Assembly: GCA_945868435.1 (NCBI GenBank)
Contig: CAMBLG010000006.1
Location: forward strand, 1-64,000
DNA from: an uncultured Lachnospiraceae bacterium
GTDB taxonomy: Bacteria > Bacillota > Clostridia > Lachnospirales > Lachnospiraceae
Length of the DNA: 64,000 nucleotides
Direction of reading: 5' to 3'
This document shows positions 42,391-51,869 of this stretch, piece by piece; within the stretch, counting starts at the first letter, position 1, and each line of letters begins with the position of its first letter. The notes beneath the pieces were generated by a model. That model was not told the origin of the DNA, searched no databases, and was given only the letters and a program-made list of their open reading frames with translations. Made by a program: the position numbers and the translations under genes.

Positions 42391-43292
42391 GTGATGTATT
42401 AATTTTACAGATCACGATGCTCATTTTAATCATCGTGGGTGCAGTGATAAAACGAATAGGGATCATCAGTGAAACCGGGCAGAAGAATATCAATGATCTG
42501 GTTATCTATCTGGTTCTTCCCTGTAATATTTTGAAGTCGTTCATGATCGACTGTGACAGTGAGGTGTTTCGCCAGTTTGCGTTGGTTTTGCTCATTTCAA
42601 TCGGTGTTCAGATTGTAAGTGTTGTCATCGGAAAGCTCTTGTACAGTAGAAAAGAGCTGGGGCATAGGATGAGTCTGCAATACGGCGTAATCTGTTCCAA
42701 TGCGGGATTTCTGGGAAATCCGGTGGCAGAGGGAGTGTTTGGTTCTATCGGTCTTGCTATGGCAAGTGTGTATCTGATTCCGATGCGCATTATGATGTGG
42801 TCTTCGGGCATTGCGATATATACGCAATCCACCGATTGGAGGGGAACGGTTAAAAAAGTTGTGACCCATCCCTGCATCATTGCCTGTGTGTTGGGACTGC
42901 TTCTTATGGTCAGCCAGTGGCAGCCACCGGAGGTGATACTGAAACCAATCACGACCATTGGCAACTGCAATACGGCGCTGTCTATGATGGTGATCGGAAT
43001 GATCCTGGAGGGGGCGGATCTCCGGACACTTTTTGACCGGGAGGTTTGTGCATACAGTTTTTTGCGCCTGATCGTGATGCCGGCTGTGTTGTATGGTCTG
43101 TGCCTTTTACTGCACGTTCCGGCCCTTGTGACAGGGGTATGTGTGCTGCTTACCGCCATGCCGGCTGGGGCAACAACCAGTATTCTCGCTTCCAAGTATC
43201 ACGCGGATGAGCTCTTTGCCACGAAGCTTGTGGTGACATCGACGGTATTATCAATGGTTACGATTCCAATCTGGAACATGATATTGATTTGA
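42387..43292 (+). CDS. AEC-family transporter
   Basis: The 301-residue membrane protein has about ten helices in two halves, as in the auxin efflux carrier (AEC) family. Landmarks are NDLVIYLVLPCNILKSF in the first half, the RMSLQYGVICSNAGFLGNPVAEGVFG region, and VCVLLTAMPAGATTSILASKYHADELFATKLVVTSTVLSM at the end. These transport organic acids, malonate or amino acids. The ATG at 42387 overlaps the gntR stop as ATGA. The next gene is 16 bp downstream, so transcription may continue into the sensor kinase. Confidence 0.88.
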   Translation: MSDVLILQITMLILIIVGAVIKRIGIISETGQKNINDLVIYLVLPCNILKSFMIDCDSEVFRQFALVLLISIGVQIVSVVIGKLLYSRKELGHRMSLQYGVICSNAGFLGNPVAEGVFGSIGLAMASVYLIPMRIMMWSSGIAIYTQSTDWRGTVKKVVTHPCIIACVLGLLLMVSQWQPPEVILKPITTIGNCNTALSMMVIGMILEGADLRTLFDREVCAYSFLRLIVMPAVLYGLCLLLHVPALVTGVCVLLTAMPAGATTSILASKYHADELFATKLVVTSTVLSMVTIPIWNMILI

Positions 43293-43308
43293 TAGATGGG
43301 GGTAGAGG

Positions 43309-44805
43309 ATGGAGAGCCGATCAGAAGACCGTTACGGAAAATATCATATCAAATTTCCAATCCGGAACAAGATTCTAATATTGTCTGCGGCAACAGCGCT
43401 GCCTTTTGTTATTCTGGTTATTTACCTGCTGATTTCCATGGCGCAGTACAGCAAAACCTACGATGAACTTGTGGCAGGTATGACCGTTGCCAACAATTAT
43501 AATCTTAACTTTAAGGAAGAGATGGATGAGAGTCTGTACAAGCTTGTGGTAGGTTATGTTACGTTTGATAACATCTCAGAAGATGAGACGCTGAAAGATC
43601 CGTATGCAATGATTGGCGAGCTGCGAAGCGAATTTACGAAGCTGATGGATTCTACCACAGAGACCGAGAGCAGGTTCTGGCTTCAGAGTCTTCTGCGCAA
43701 TATTGACACGTTGGAGGATCGTGTGGATGATATTCGGCGGAGTCTGGAGGTAGGAGAACAGTACGACCAGAATATTGAAGAGCTGGATAACAATATCTAT
43801 ATTCTTACGGAGCTTATTCAGGATGATATTCAGTATTTTATCTATTACCAGACCCGCAGTATGGAGCATGTGTCTGCAACGCTCAATCAGCAGGTCAATC
43901 GCTTTATTGTGGTATGCAGCATTCTGATTATCATACTTCTTGCCGCAGTGACAGTTATGACGCTTTTTCTGTCATCGGGGATATTGCGGCCGATAAGAAA
44001 GCTGTATGATGCAACCATGCAGGTGGCAGAGGGAGATTTTGAGACGCGGGCACCGGTGGACTCCAATGATGAGATTGCTGTGCTGGCTTTAGGCTTCAAC
44101 GACATGGCGGAGAATATGCAGGGACTGATCCGCAAGATCAAGGAGGATGAGGGCAAAATGCGCCGTGCGGATCTGCGCCTTTTGCAGGAGCAGATCAATC
44201 CGCATTTTCTGTACAACACGTTAGATACCATTGTGTGGCTCATCGAGTCCAACGAGACGGAGCAGGCGGTGGATATGGTGGTAACGCTGTCCAATTTTTT
44301 CCGAATCGTGTTGAGTAAGGGAAAAGAATTTATCACCATCCGTGAGGAGACCGAACATATTCAGAGCTATCTGGAAATCCAGCAGGTGCGCTACCACGAT
44401 ATTATGGAATATGACATAAGGATCGATGAGGCAATTTATGATTATCGTATTCCAAAGCTGACCCTGCAGCCCATTGTGGAGAATGCGTTGTATCATGGTA
44501 TAAAATATAAACGGGCAAAGGGCTTTATTCATGTTAATGGCGAGCGGGATGGGGATAAGATTTATCTGACGGTGCAAGATGACGGTGTAGGCATGGACGA
44601 GGAAGAGCTTGTGCAGATTCGGGAGGAAATCAGCCGCCCCTGCAAGGAGACGGAGAAAGGCTTCGGGCTGGCGAATGTCAATGAGAGAATCCGTATGTAT
44701 TACGGCAGTGAATACGGTATGTCCATTGAGTCGGAAAAGGGCAGGGGAACGATTGTTGAGCTGGTAATTCCTGCGGACAGGAAGGAGAAGGAAAATGAGG
44801 CATAA
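43309..44805 (+). CDS. Sensor histidine kinase (YesM/LytS type)
   Basis: The 498-residue kinase has two membrane helices (about residues 25-47 and 197-220) around a 150-residue extracellular helical sensor, then a HAMP domain (SSGILRPIRKLYDATMQVAEGDFETR). The His_kinase box is QINPHFLYNTLDTIVWL with H299, and the ATPase shows PIVENALYHGIKY and GFGLANVNERIRMYYG. This type typically senses sugars through partner proteins. Its gene overlaps the following lipoprotein gene by 11 bp. Its partner response regulator is third in the set. Confidence 0.94.
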   Translation: MESRSEDRYGKYHIKFPIRNKILILSAATALPFVILVIYLLISMAQYSKTYDELVAGMTVANNYNLNFKEEMDESLYKLVVGYVTFDNISEDETLKDPYAMIGELRSEFTKLMDSTTETESRFWLQSLLRNIDTLEDRVDDIRRSLEVGEQYDQNIEELDNNIYILTELIQDDIQYFIYYQTRSMEHVSATLNQQVNRFIVVCSILIIILLAAVTVMTLFLSSGILRPIRKLYDATMQVAEGDFETRAPVDSNDEIAVLALGFNDMAENMQGLIRKIKEDEGKMRRADLRLLQEQINPHFLYNTLDTIVWLIESNETEQAVDMVVTLSNFFRIVLSKGKEFITIREETEHIQSYLEIQQVRYHDIMEYDIRIDEAIYDYRIPKLTLQPIVENALYHGIKYKRAKGFIHVNGERDGDKIYLTVQDDGVGMDEEELVQIREEISRPCKETEKGFGLANVNERIRMYYGSEYGMSIESEKGRGTIVELVIPADRKEKENEA

Positions 44806-45817
44806 CCGGATAATGCAGTGTGTATTGTTGCTGTGCAGCCTGCTATTGCTTGTCGGCTGTGGAACGCGTTGGGATATCCACACGGAGACAACAGAGGATA
44901 CACTTACGCCGATGGATGACAATCTGATTGTGGTGGGGGTGTCTCAGATCGGCAGTGAATCGGTGTGGCGGACAGCAAATACATCCTCAATTCAGAATGT
45001 ATTTACTAAGGAAAACGGATATTTTCTCATATTTGATAATGCGAGACAGAAGCAGGAGAATCAGATTAAGGCAATCCGCAGTTTTATCTCACAGCAGGTG
45101 GATTACATTGTGTTTTCTCCAATCACAGAGGATGGGTGGGACACGGTATTAATGGAAGCGAAGGAGGCAGGAATTCCTGTAATTCTGTTTGACCGTCAGG
45201 TAAAGGTGAGCGACCGGAGCCTCTACACCACCTGGGTCGGTTCTAACTTTGAGGAGGAAGGCCGGCGCGCCGGACTTTGGCTGGCGGAGTATCTGGAGCA
45301 GACCGGAAGAAGCGGAGAGGACATCCAAATCGTGGTGCTGCAGGGAACAGAAGGTTCGACATCCGTGATCGGACGCACGGAGGGCTTTGACAGTGTGGCT
45401 GCTTTGCATGACAACTGGAAGATTCTTGAACAGGCGGATGCGGAGTATACCACTGCCAAGGGAAAAGAAGTCATGAAGGATATGCTGGGCAGGTACGAGC
45501 AGATTGATGTGGTGGTATCCCAAAACGATGATATGACCTTTGGAGCGATGGAAGCCTTGAAGGAGGCGGGGGTTAGCACCGGCGTGGATGGTGATGTCAT
45601 TCTGCTTTCCTTCGATGCGGTAAAGTCTGCATTAAAGCTTGTGGAGGACGGGCAGATCAATGTGGATATCGAATGTAATCCCAATCAGGGAGAGTCCATT
45701 GAAAAGGTAATTCGTGACATGGAAGCAGGAGAAGAGATCGAGTCTGAGTACTATGTGTCGGAGCAGATATTCACACCGGAAAATGTCTCGGATTATCTGC
45801 CGGACAGGACGTATTAA
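44795..45817 (+). CDS. Sugar-binding lipoprotein, likely sensor for the kinase
   Basis: The 340-residue protein is a type I periplasmic-binding-protein (RbsB-like) lipoprotein: signal segment with lipobox LLVGC (C22), then VVGVSQIGSESVWRTAN. It resembles the importer's binding protein at 47019 segment by segment (WRTAN/YRTAN, KENGY/EENGY, GIPVILFDR/GIRVILFDR). Because it sits between kinase and response regulator and overlaps the kinase gene, it is more likely a signal receptor presented to the kinase than a transport protein. The ligand is probably a hexose or pentose in furanose or pyranose form. Confidence 0.88.
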   Translation: MRHNRIMQCVLLLCSLLLLVGCGTRWDIHTETTEDTLTPMDDNLIVVGVSQIGSESVWRTANTSSIQNVFTKENGYFLIFDNARQKQENQIKAIRSFISQQVDYIVFSPITEDGWDTVLMEAKEAGIPVILFDRQVKVSDRSLYTTWVGSNFEEEGRRAGLWLAEYLEQTGRSGEDIQIVVLQGTEGSTSVIGRTEGFDSVAALHDNWKILEQADAEYTTAKGKEVMKDMLGRYEQIDVVVSQNDDMTFGAMEALKEAGVSTGVDGDVILLSFDAVKSALKLVEDGQINVDIECNPNQGESIEKVIRDMEAGEEIESEYYVSEQIFTPENVSDYLPDRTY

Positions 45818-45843
45818 AACATACAGTAAGGTGAGGGGAAGAT

Positions 45844-46896
45844 ATGTTTAAGGTATTTTTAGTAGAGGATGAGAGTGTTATCCGTGAGGGACTGAAGAAT
45901 AATATTCCGTGGGAGGAGTGCGGGTATGAGCTTGTGGGAGAGGCGTCGGATGGTGAGATGGCGCTGCCGATGATTCGCGAGCTGCGGCCGGATTTACTCA
46001 TTACGGACATCAAAATGCCCTTTATGGACGGGTTGACATTGAGCAGAGTGGTGATGTCTGAATTGCCGGGAACCAAAATCGTCATCATCAGCGGCTACGA
46101 CGAATTTGAGTACGCAAGACAGGCCATACAGATCGGTATCGAGCGTTATCTTTTAAAGCCGATTACCCGTAAGGACATGAAGCACGTATTGGCGGAATTG
46201 AAAGAGAAGCTGATGCAGGAGCGGGCAGAGCAGGACGATAATCTGGATGTGGACCCCAGGCAATTGCGCCCGGAGGTTCTGCGGGAGTTTCTGGACAGGG
46301 GAACTGCAGGTGAAATTCCCGACTTTGTGCATTCCTACATGCAAAGTGTGGGGGATGCGGTGGAATCGAGCATTTTTCGAAGTTATCTTGTGCTCAATAT
46401 CAGGTTTACCGCCATTTCCTATGTGGAGTCTCTTGGGACATCCCAGGAGGAATATTTCAGCATGTTGTCCAACCCGGAGTGGGATATGAAAATGGGTGCC
46501 TCTGAAGTGGAATCGTATTTCATGGATATGGTTGAGACTGCCATTGCGCTGCGCAGCCAGAAGGGCGATTATCAGAGCGGCAAAGTACTTCGGCACGCAT
46601 TGGATTATATTGATGAGAATTTTGATAAGGAGAGTCTGACTTTAAATTCCGTGGCGGAGGCAGTGAACGTCAGTGGCAACTATCTGAGCACGATTTTCAG
46701 TCAGAGCATGCAGAAGACTTTCACCGAATATGTGACCGGAAAACGCATGGAGAAAGCCAAGACGCTTTTGCGCAGCACAGATGCTCCGGCCAGTGAGATT
46801 GCGCAGGCGGTGGGGTATAACGATGCACACTATTTCGGACTGGTATTCAAGAAGACACAAGGCTGCAGTCCGCGTGAATACAGGACTTTAAAGTGA
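45844..46896 (+). CDS. Response regulator with AraC-type output (YesN type)
   Basis: The 350-residue protein has an N-terminal receiver domain (residues 1-120, with phospho-acceptor in LLITDIKMPFMDGL and the Lys in YLLKPITRK) and a C-terminal AraC helix-turn-helix (about 245-350, FDKESLTLNSVAEAVNVSGNYLSTIFSQSMQKTF, then YNDAHYFGLVFKKTQGCSPREYR). It pairs with the kinase at 43309. It should activate the importer genes that follow 122 bp downstream. Confidence 0.94.
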   Translation: MFKVFLVEDESVIREGLKNNIPWEECGYELVGEASDGEMALPMIRELRPDLLITDIKMPFMDGLTLSRVVMSELPGTKIVIISGYDEFEYARQAIQIGIERYLLKPITRKDMKHVLAELKEKLMQERAEQDDNLDVDPRQLRPEVLREFLDRGTAGEIPDFVHSYMQSVGDAVESSIFRSYLVLNIRFTAISYVESLGTSQEEYFSMLSNPEWDMKMGASEVESYFMDMVETAIALRSQKGDYQSGKVLRHALDYIDENFDKESLTLNSVAEAVNVSGNYLSTIFSQSMQKTFTEYVTGKRMEKAKTLLRSTDAPASEIAQAVGYNDAHYFGLVFKKTQGCSPREYRTLK

Positions 46897-47018
46897 CATG
46901 AAAAATTTACCCATACATCTGAAGATATTCACCTTGCGGAAAAAGCGGCAGAATGTTAAGGTTAAATTACCGAGGGGAAACACCTTGGGAACAATCAAAT
47001 GTATGGGAGGAAAAGAAT

Positions 47019-48041
47019 ATGAAAAGAAAAGTTTTGGCACTCTTAACTGCATCTATGATGGTGTTTGGACTGGTTGCCTGTGGTGGAGACACAACAGCTG
47101 ACAGCGGCAATGCAGGTGCACAGGCAGATGCACAGGCAGGCGCTGATGGGGGAAGCGGCGATCTGATCAAGGTTGGTATCATCAATAACGATCCGAATGA
47201 GTCCGGATATCGTACTGCCAACGACAAAGACATGAAGGAAATGTTTACCGAGGAGAACGGTTACGAGGCATCCTTCGCATATAGTCTTAAGAACGACGAG
47301 CAGATTACAGCAGCTCAGAAGTTCATTCAGGACGGCGTTGACTATCTCCTTCTTTCTGCTGCTGATACAGCCGGATGGGATTCTGTATTACAGGATGCAC
47401 AGGACGCAGGAATCCGTGTAATCTTATTTGACCGTACCATCGATGCTGATGAGAGCCTGTATGAGGCATCTATCGTATCTGATATGTCCAAGGAAGGTCA
47501 GACAGCAGTTGACTGGCTGGCAAGTCAGGGACTTGACGAGTACAATGTCATCCATATTCAGGGTGTTATGGGATCTGCAGCTCAGAAGGGCCGTTCCGGT
47601 GCACTGGATGAGAAGGTTGCAGCTGAGAGCAACTGGAATATCGTAACACAGCAGACCGCAGAGTGGAACGCAGAGAAGGCACAGCAGATCGTACAGTCTG
47701 TTATCGATTCAGGCACAAGCTTCAACGTTATCTATGCTGAGAACGATGATATGGCAAAGGGTGCTGTAGCAGCTCTTGACAAGGCAAACATCTCTCACGG
47801 TGTTGGCAAGGATGTCATCGTAATGGGCTTTGACTGCAACAAGTGGGCATTGGAGGAACTTCTTGCAGGCAATTGGAACTATGATGGACAGTGTAATCCA
47901 TTCCAGGCATCTTATATTGACGAGATCATCAAGAAGATTGAGAATGGCGAGACCATCTCAGAGAAGACCATCATCATGGACGAGAAGGGATTTGACGCTT
48001 CTACAATTACACAGGAAGATGTTGATACTTACGGAATTTAA
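47019..48041 (+). CDS. Sugar ABC transporter binding lipoprotein
   Basis: The 340-residue lipoprotein (lipobox LVAC, C21, then an Ala/Gly/Asp linker) is an RbsB/YtfQ-type binding protein with the segments KVGIINNDPNESGYRTAND, AGIRVILFDRTI and NVIYAENDDMAKGAVAALD. Start at 47019 follows GGGAGG. It is followed by a hairpin and then by the ATPase and two permeases, the order of the YtfQRT-YjfF galactofuranose importer. The hairpin likely sets higher expression of the binding protein than of the membrane components. Confidence 0.92.
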   Translation: MKRKVLALLTASMMVFGLVACGGDTTADSGNAGAQADAQAGADGGSGDLIKVGIINNDPNESGYRTANDKDMKEMFTEENGYEASFAYSLKNDEQITAAQKFIQDGVDYLLLSAADTAGWDSVLQDAQDAGIRVILFDRTIDADESLYEASIVSDMSKEGQTAVDWLASQGLDEYNVIHIQGVMGSAAQKGRSGALDEKVAAESNWNIVTQQTAEWNAEKAQQIVQSVIDSGTSFNVIYAENDDMAKGAVAALDKANISHGVGKDVIVMGFDCNKWALEELLAGNWNYDGQCNPFQASYIDEIIKKIENGETISEKTIIMDEKGFDASTITQEDVDTYGI

Positions 48042-48099
48042 TTAGACAAAGCGTAGCTGTCAGATACAGATACGGATATGTTTGGTAAAGATTGAATGA

Positions 48100-48131
48100 G
48101 GGCGCGGCGCGACAGGTGCCGCGCCCTTTTT
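48100..48131 (+). terminator. Hairpin after the binding-protein gene
   Basis: GGGCGCGGC pairs with GCCGCGCCC around a nine-base loop and is followed by TTTTT. It lies between the binding-protein gene and the importer ATPase gene, probably a partial terminator or an mRNA-stabilising hairpin. Confidence 0.85.
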
Positions 48132-48157
48132 AAAAAGAGTAAAGGAGTGAATGCACG

Positions 48158-49678
48158 GTGAAGGATCAATCGATATTGGAAATGAGAAATATCTACAAGA
48201 GCTTTCCGGGCGTGAAGGCTTTGCAGGGGGTAGATTTCACATTGTGTGAGGGCGAGATCCACGCCCTGATGGGAGAAAACGGTGCAGGAAAGTCCACCCT
48301 GATCAAGGTACTTACCGGAGTCTATGAGAAGGATGAAGGAGAAATCTTCTTGAAGGGATTGGATAAGGCAGCGGTCATCCGCTCCCCACAGGATGCGCAG
48401 AAGCTTGGCATCAGTACGGTTTATCAGGAGATTACACTCTGCCCGAATCTTTCAGTGGCAGAGAACATGTACATCGGAAGAGGAACCGGTGTCGGACAGA
48501 ACTGGAAGAAGATGAATGCGGATGCGGATCGGATATTAAAATCTCTGGATATTCCGGCGAAGGCGAAGCAGCAGCTTTCTACCTGTTCCATAGCCATTCA
48601 GCAGATGGTTGCCATTGCAAGAGCTGTGGACATGGATTGTAAAGTGTTGATTCTGGATGAGCCCACCTCATCTCTGGATGAGCAGGAGGTAGAGAAGTTG
48701 TTCGGCCTTATGCGGGATCTGAAGAGCAGAGGTGTAGGCATTATTTTCGTTACCCATTTTCTGGATCAGGTCTATGAGGTATGCGATAAGATTACGGTGC
48801 TTCGGGATGGCAAGCTGGTGGGTGAATATGCCATAAAGGATTTGCCACGGGTAAAACTGGTATCCAAGATGCTGGGAAAAGAACTGGACGATGTATCGGA
48901 TATTCGTTCCGAGGCACAGGTATATACCGGAGAGGGCGCTGGGAAGAATGTATTTGAGGCGGAAGGCCTTCAGAGTAATGCGGGCATCAAGCCCTTTGAC
49001 TTCCATATCCAAAAAGGCGAGGTCAATGGTTTTACCGGTCTTTTGGGATCCGGTCGAAGCGAGTGCGTGAGAGCCATCTTCGGAGCGGATCGTGTAATTG
49101 CAGGAAAAGTGAAAAAGAACGGAAAGCCGGTCAAGATCAGTAAGCCGATCGATGCAATGAAGCAGGGAATTGCATATCTGCCGGAGGATCGTAAAGTGGA
49201 CGGTATTGTGGGCGATCTGTCTGTGCGGGATAATATCATTCTTGCAATGCAGGTACTTCGGGGGCCGCTTCGTCCATTGAGCAAGGCGGAAGCAAACAAA
49301 TACGCAGATGAATATATTAAGCTTTTGGAGATCAAGACCGCTTCTGCGGATACCCCGATCAAATCTCTGTCCGGAGGTAATCAGCAGAAGGTAATTTTGG
49401 CCCGCTGGCTTTTGACACATCCGGAATATCTGATTCTGGATGAGCCTACCAGAGGTATTGATGTCGGCACCAAGATTGAGATACAGAAACTGGTACTGAA
49501 GCTGGCATCCGAGGGAATGAGCGTAACCTTCATTTCGTCCGAGACGGATGAGATGTTAAGAACCTGCTCCCGTCTGATCGTCATGCGTGACCGCAAGGTT
49601 GTGGGCGAACTGACTGGAGAAGAGTTGACACAGACGCAGATTATGAATACGATTGCCGGAGGTGACAAGGAATCATGA
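48158..49678 (+). CDS. Sugar ABC transporter ATPase (MglA/YtfR type)
   Basis: The 506-residue protein is a two-domain sugar importer ATPase. The first domain has a full Walker A (GENGAGKSTLIK), signature LSTCSIAIQQMVAIARA and Walker B LILDEPTSSLD. The second has a divergent Walker A (GLLGSGRSECVRAIFG), a good signature LSGGNQQKVILARWLL and LILDEPTRGID, as is usual for this class. Start is a GTG ten bases after AAAGGAG. It overlaps the first permease gene by 4 bp (ATGA). Confidence 0.94.
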   Translation: MKDQSILEMRNIYKSFPGVKALQGVDFTLCEGEIHALMGENGAGKSTLIKVLTGVYEKDEGEIFLKGLDKAAVIRSPQDAQKLGISTVYQEITLCPNLSVAENMYIGRGTGVGQNWKKMNADADRILKSLDIPAKAKQQLSTCSIAIQQMVAIARAVDMDCKVLILDEPTSSLDEQEVEKLFGLMRDLKSRGVGIIFVTHFLDQVYEVCDKITVLRDGKLVGEYAIKDLPRVKLVSKMLGKELDDVSDIRSEAQVYTGEGAGKNVFEAEGLQSNAGIKPFDFHIQKGEVNGFTGLLGSGRSECVRAIFGADRVIAGKVKKNGKPVKISKPIDAMKQGIAYLPEDRKVDGIVGDLSVRDNIILAMQVLRGPLRPLSKAEANKYADEYIKLLEIKTASADTPIKSLSGGNQQKVILARWLLTHPEYLILDEPTRGIDVGTKIEIQKLVLKLASEGMSVTFISSETDEMLRTCSRLIVMRDRKVVGELTGEELTQTQIMNTIAGGDKES

Positions 49679-50745
49679 AAAAAGAAAATGTATTTTCCAG
49701 ATTGATTCACAATCAGATTTTTATTCCGATCGCGGCACTTTTGATACTGACGCTTTTTAACCTGATTGCGGATCCTTCCTTCTTCAAGATTTCAATGGGA
49801 TATAACAGCACAGGAGATCCGGTACTGTCCGGTTACCTGATTACGATTCTGGATTACGGTTCAGAGCTTGCAATCCTTGCAATCGGTATGACGCTGGTAA
49901 CGGCGGCATCTGGCGGACAGGATATCAGTGTGGGCGCCACGATTGCTGTGGCTGGCTCTGCAATGCTTCGAGTGCTCTGCGGCACCAATTCCCGCCCGGA
50001 TGAGCTGCAGGCTCCGATCATTGTTGCATTTCTGGTGGGGTGCCTTGCAGCAATGCTGTGTGGCGCATTCAACGGGGTGCTGGTTGCGTACTTTAAGATT
50101 CAGCCGATGATTGCCACTTTGATTCTCTTTACCGCAGGGCGTTCCATTGCAGCGTGGATCAATAACAACGAGCTTCCGGTTATCAATGATGTGGGATTTA
50201 CCTACTTTGGAGGATTCATTCCCGGAATTCCGATTCCGACACCGTTTTTCATTGCGGTAATCTGTATGATCATCATTGCACTGGTGCTGAAGTTTACGAC
50301 ATTGGGACTTTACACACAGTCAGTGGGTATCAATGAGAGCTCTTCCCGGTTAAACGGTTTGAACCCGGCGTTTATTAAGTTCTTGACCTTTGTTATTCTC
50401 GGTGTGTGTGTGGCTGTGGCAGCCCTGATCAAGGTAAGCCGTATTTCTTCCATCAATTACTCCGTTATCGCAAAGGATATCGAGATGGATGCCATTCTGG
50501 CAGTCGCTCTGGGTGGTAATTCTCTGAGCGGAGGTAAGTTTAATATGGCAGCTTCCATACTGGGAGCTTATGTGATTCAGTTCCTTACAACAACACTCTA
50601 CAAGCTGAATGTACAGTCCGATGCGTTGTCCGCGTACAAGGCAGTCGTTGTCATCATTCTGGTTGTTTTGAGCGCACCGTCCGTGAGAGAGAAGCTTTCC
50701 TCATTGGGGAAGAAGTTAAAACCGCAGTCAAAGGAGGTGGCTTAA
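49675..50745 (+). CDS. Sugar ABC transporter permease (YtfT-like)
   Basis: The 356-residue membrane protein has about nine helices and the BPD_transp_2 signature of ribose-type permeases (AIGMTLVTAASGGQDISVGATIAVAGSAM and AVALGGNSLSGGKFNMAASILGAYVIQFL). Its start overlaps the ATPase stop, and the next permease starts 1 bp after its stop, so the three are translationally coupled. Together they form the membrane core of the importer. Galactofuranose is the best guess from the YtfT/YjfF pairing; other furanoses or pentoses are possible. Confidence 0.92.
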   Translation: MKKENVFSRLIHNQIFIPIAALLILTLFNLIADPSFFKISMGYNSTGDPVLSGYLITILDYGSELAILAIGMTLVTAASGGQDISVGATIAVAGSAMLRVLCGTNSRPDELQAPIIVAFLVGCLAAMLCGAFNGVLVAYFKIQPMIATLILFTAGRSIAAWINNNELPVINDVGFTYFGGFIPGIPIPTPFFIAVICMIIIALVLKFTTLGLYTQSVGINESSSRLNGLNPAFIKFLTFVILGVCVAVAALIKVSRISSINYSVIAKDIEMDAILAVALGGNSLSGGKFNMAASILGAYVIQFLTTTLYKLNVQSDALSAYKAVVVIILVVLSAPSVREKLSSLGKKLKPQSKEVA

Positions 50746-50746
50746 C

Positions 50747-51796
50747 ATGGCAGCAGAAAAGAAAGCAGCCGGCACGGTTAAGCTGGGCACAAGATTTAAA
50801 AACATGTCAGATACCAATCTGCTTCTGACGATTACGATCGTTGTATTTTTCCTGATGTATATTGGCGCAATGATTTTTCAGGGAGGTGGTTTTTTAAAGC
50901 CACAGACTTTCTTTAACATCTTAAATGCCAACGCTGCGCTGATCATAACATCCTGTGGGTTAAGCCTTGTCATGATTACCGGAAGCATTGATATCTCTGT
51001 CGGCGGCGTAGTGGCATTGGTCAGCATGTGCTGTGCGGTATATCTGGATTATATGGGAGGGAATGTGTTTGTGTCTCTTCTGATCGCACTGGGCATTGGC
51101 CTCGCCTTTGGATTGATTCAGGGATTTTTGATCGCGTATCTGGATATTCAGCCTTTCATCGTCACGCTGGCAGGAATGTTCTTTGCCAGAGGCATGACAA
51201 CGATTGTACATACGAATCCGTTCAATGTTGAGAACGAGGCCTTTGTGGCACTGAAGAATACCCGTGTTAATGTTCCGGGAATGGGTTCCGTCAATAAGCT
51301 TGGCAATTATGTTCCGGCTTATGTGGAAATCGGTGTAGTGGTTGCCCTGATTATCGTTATCATATTGTTTGTTGTGCTCCGTTGGACCAAGCTTGGACGC
51401 AGCTTCTATGCAGTGGGCGGAAACAAGCAGAGTGCATTGATGCTGGGTATCAACGTAAAACGAACCAAGTTCCTGTCTCATCTGATCTGTGGCATTTTGG
51501 CAGGTATCGGTGGATATGTGTACTTCCTGCACGTTGGATCCGGCGCAGCCTCCCATGCCAGTGGTATGGAGATGAACGCAATTGCTTCTTCCATTATCGG
51601 AGGAACTATGCTGACCGGTGGTGTCGGCAATATCATCGGAACATTTTTCGGAGTGCTGTCCTTGAGCACGATTCAGAACATCGTATCTTCCGCAGGCCTG
51701 GATCAGGCTTGGTGGACCGGAATAACCATCGCGGCAATGCTGTGTCTGTTCCTTGTGATCCAGAGTGTTGTCATGGCGAGAAAGAAAAAAGCATAG
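50747..51796 (+). CDS. Sugar ABC transporter permease (YjfF-like)
   Basis: The 349-residue permease is the second membrane subunit. It has about nine helices with ALIITSCGLSLVMITGSIDISVGGVVAL and the C-terminal IASSIIGGTMLTGGVGNIIGTFFGVLSLSTIQNIVSSAGLDQAWWTG. The gene starts 1 bp after the first permease and ends the importer operon. Two unlike permeases are typical of the galactofuranose and related importers. Confidence 0.92.
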   Translation: MAAEKKAAGTVKLGTRFKNMSDTNLLLTITIVVFFLMYIGAMIFQGGGFLKPQTFFNILNANAALIITSCGLSLVMITGSIDISVGGVVALVSMCCAVYLDYMGGNVFVSLLIALGIGLAFGLIQGFLIAYLDIQPFIVTLAGMFFARGMTTIVHTNPFNVENEAFVALKNTRVNVPGMGSVNKLGNYVPAYVEIGVVVALIIVIILFVVLRWTKLGRSFYAVGGNKQSALMLGINVKRTKFLSHLICGILAGIGGYVYFLHVGSGAASHASGMEMNAIASSIIGGTMLTGGVGNIIGTFFGVLSLSTIQNIVSSAGLDQAWWTGITIAAMLCLFLVIQSVVMARKKKA

Positions 51797-51804
51797 AAGA
51801 CAGC

Positions 51805-51833
51805 TTTACTTCATTCTCCGGAAAAGCTATAAT
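51805..51833 (+). promoter_or_regulatory. Promoter of the 746-residue protein gene
   Basis: TTTACT (51805-51810), 17 bp, TATAAT (51828-51833), 36 bases before the start codon. It separates this gene from the importer operon. Confidence 0.65.
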
Positions 51834-51869
51834 ATAAGGAGCGTTATTCAAGGAGAGTGGGTAGGGCAT

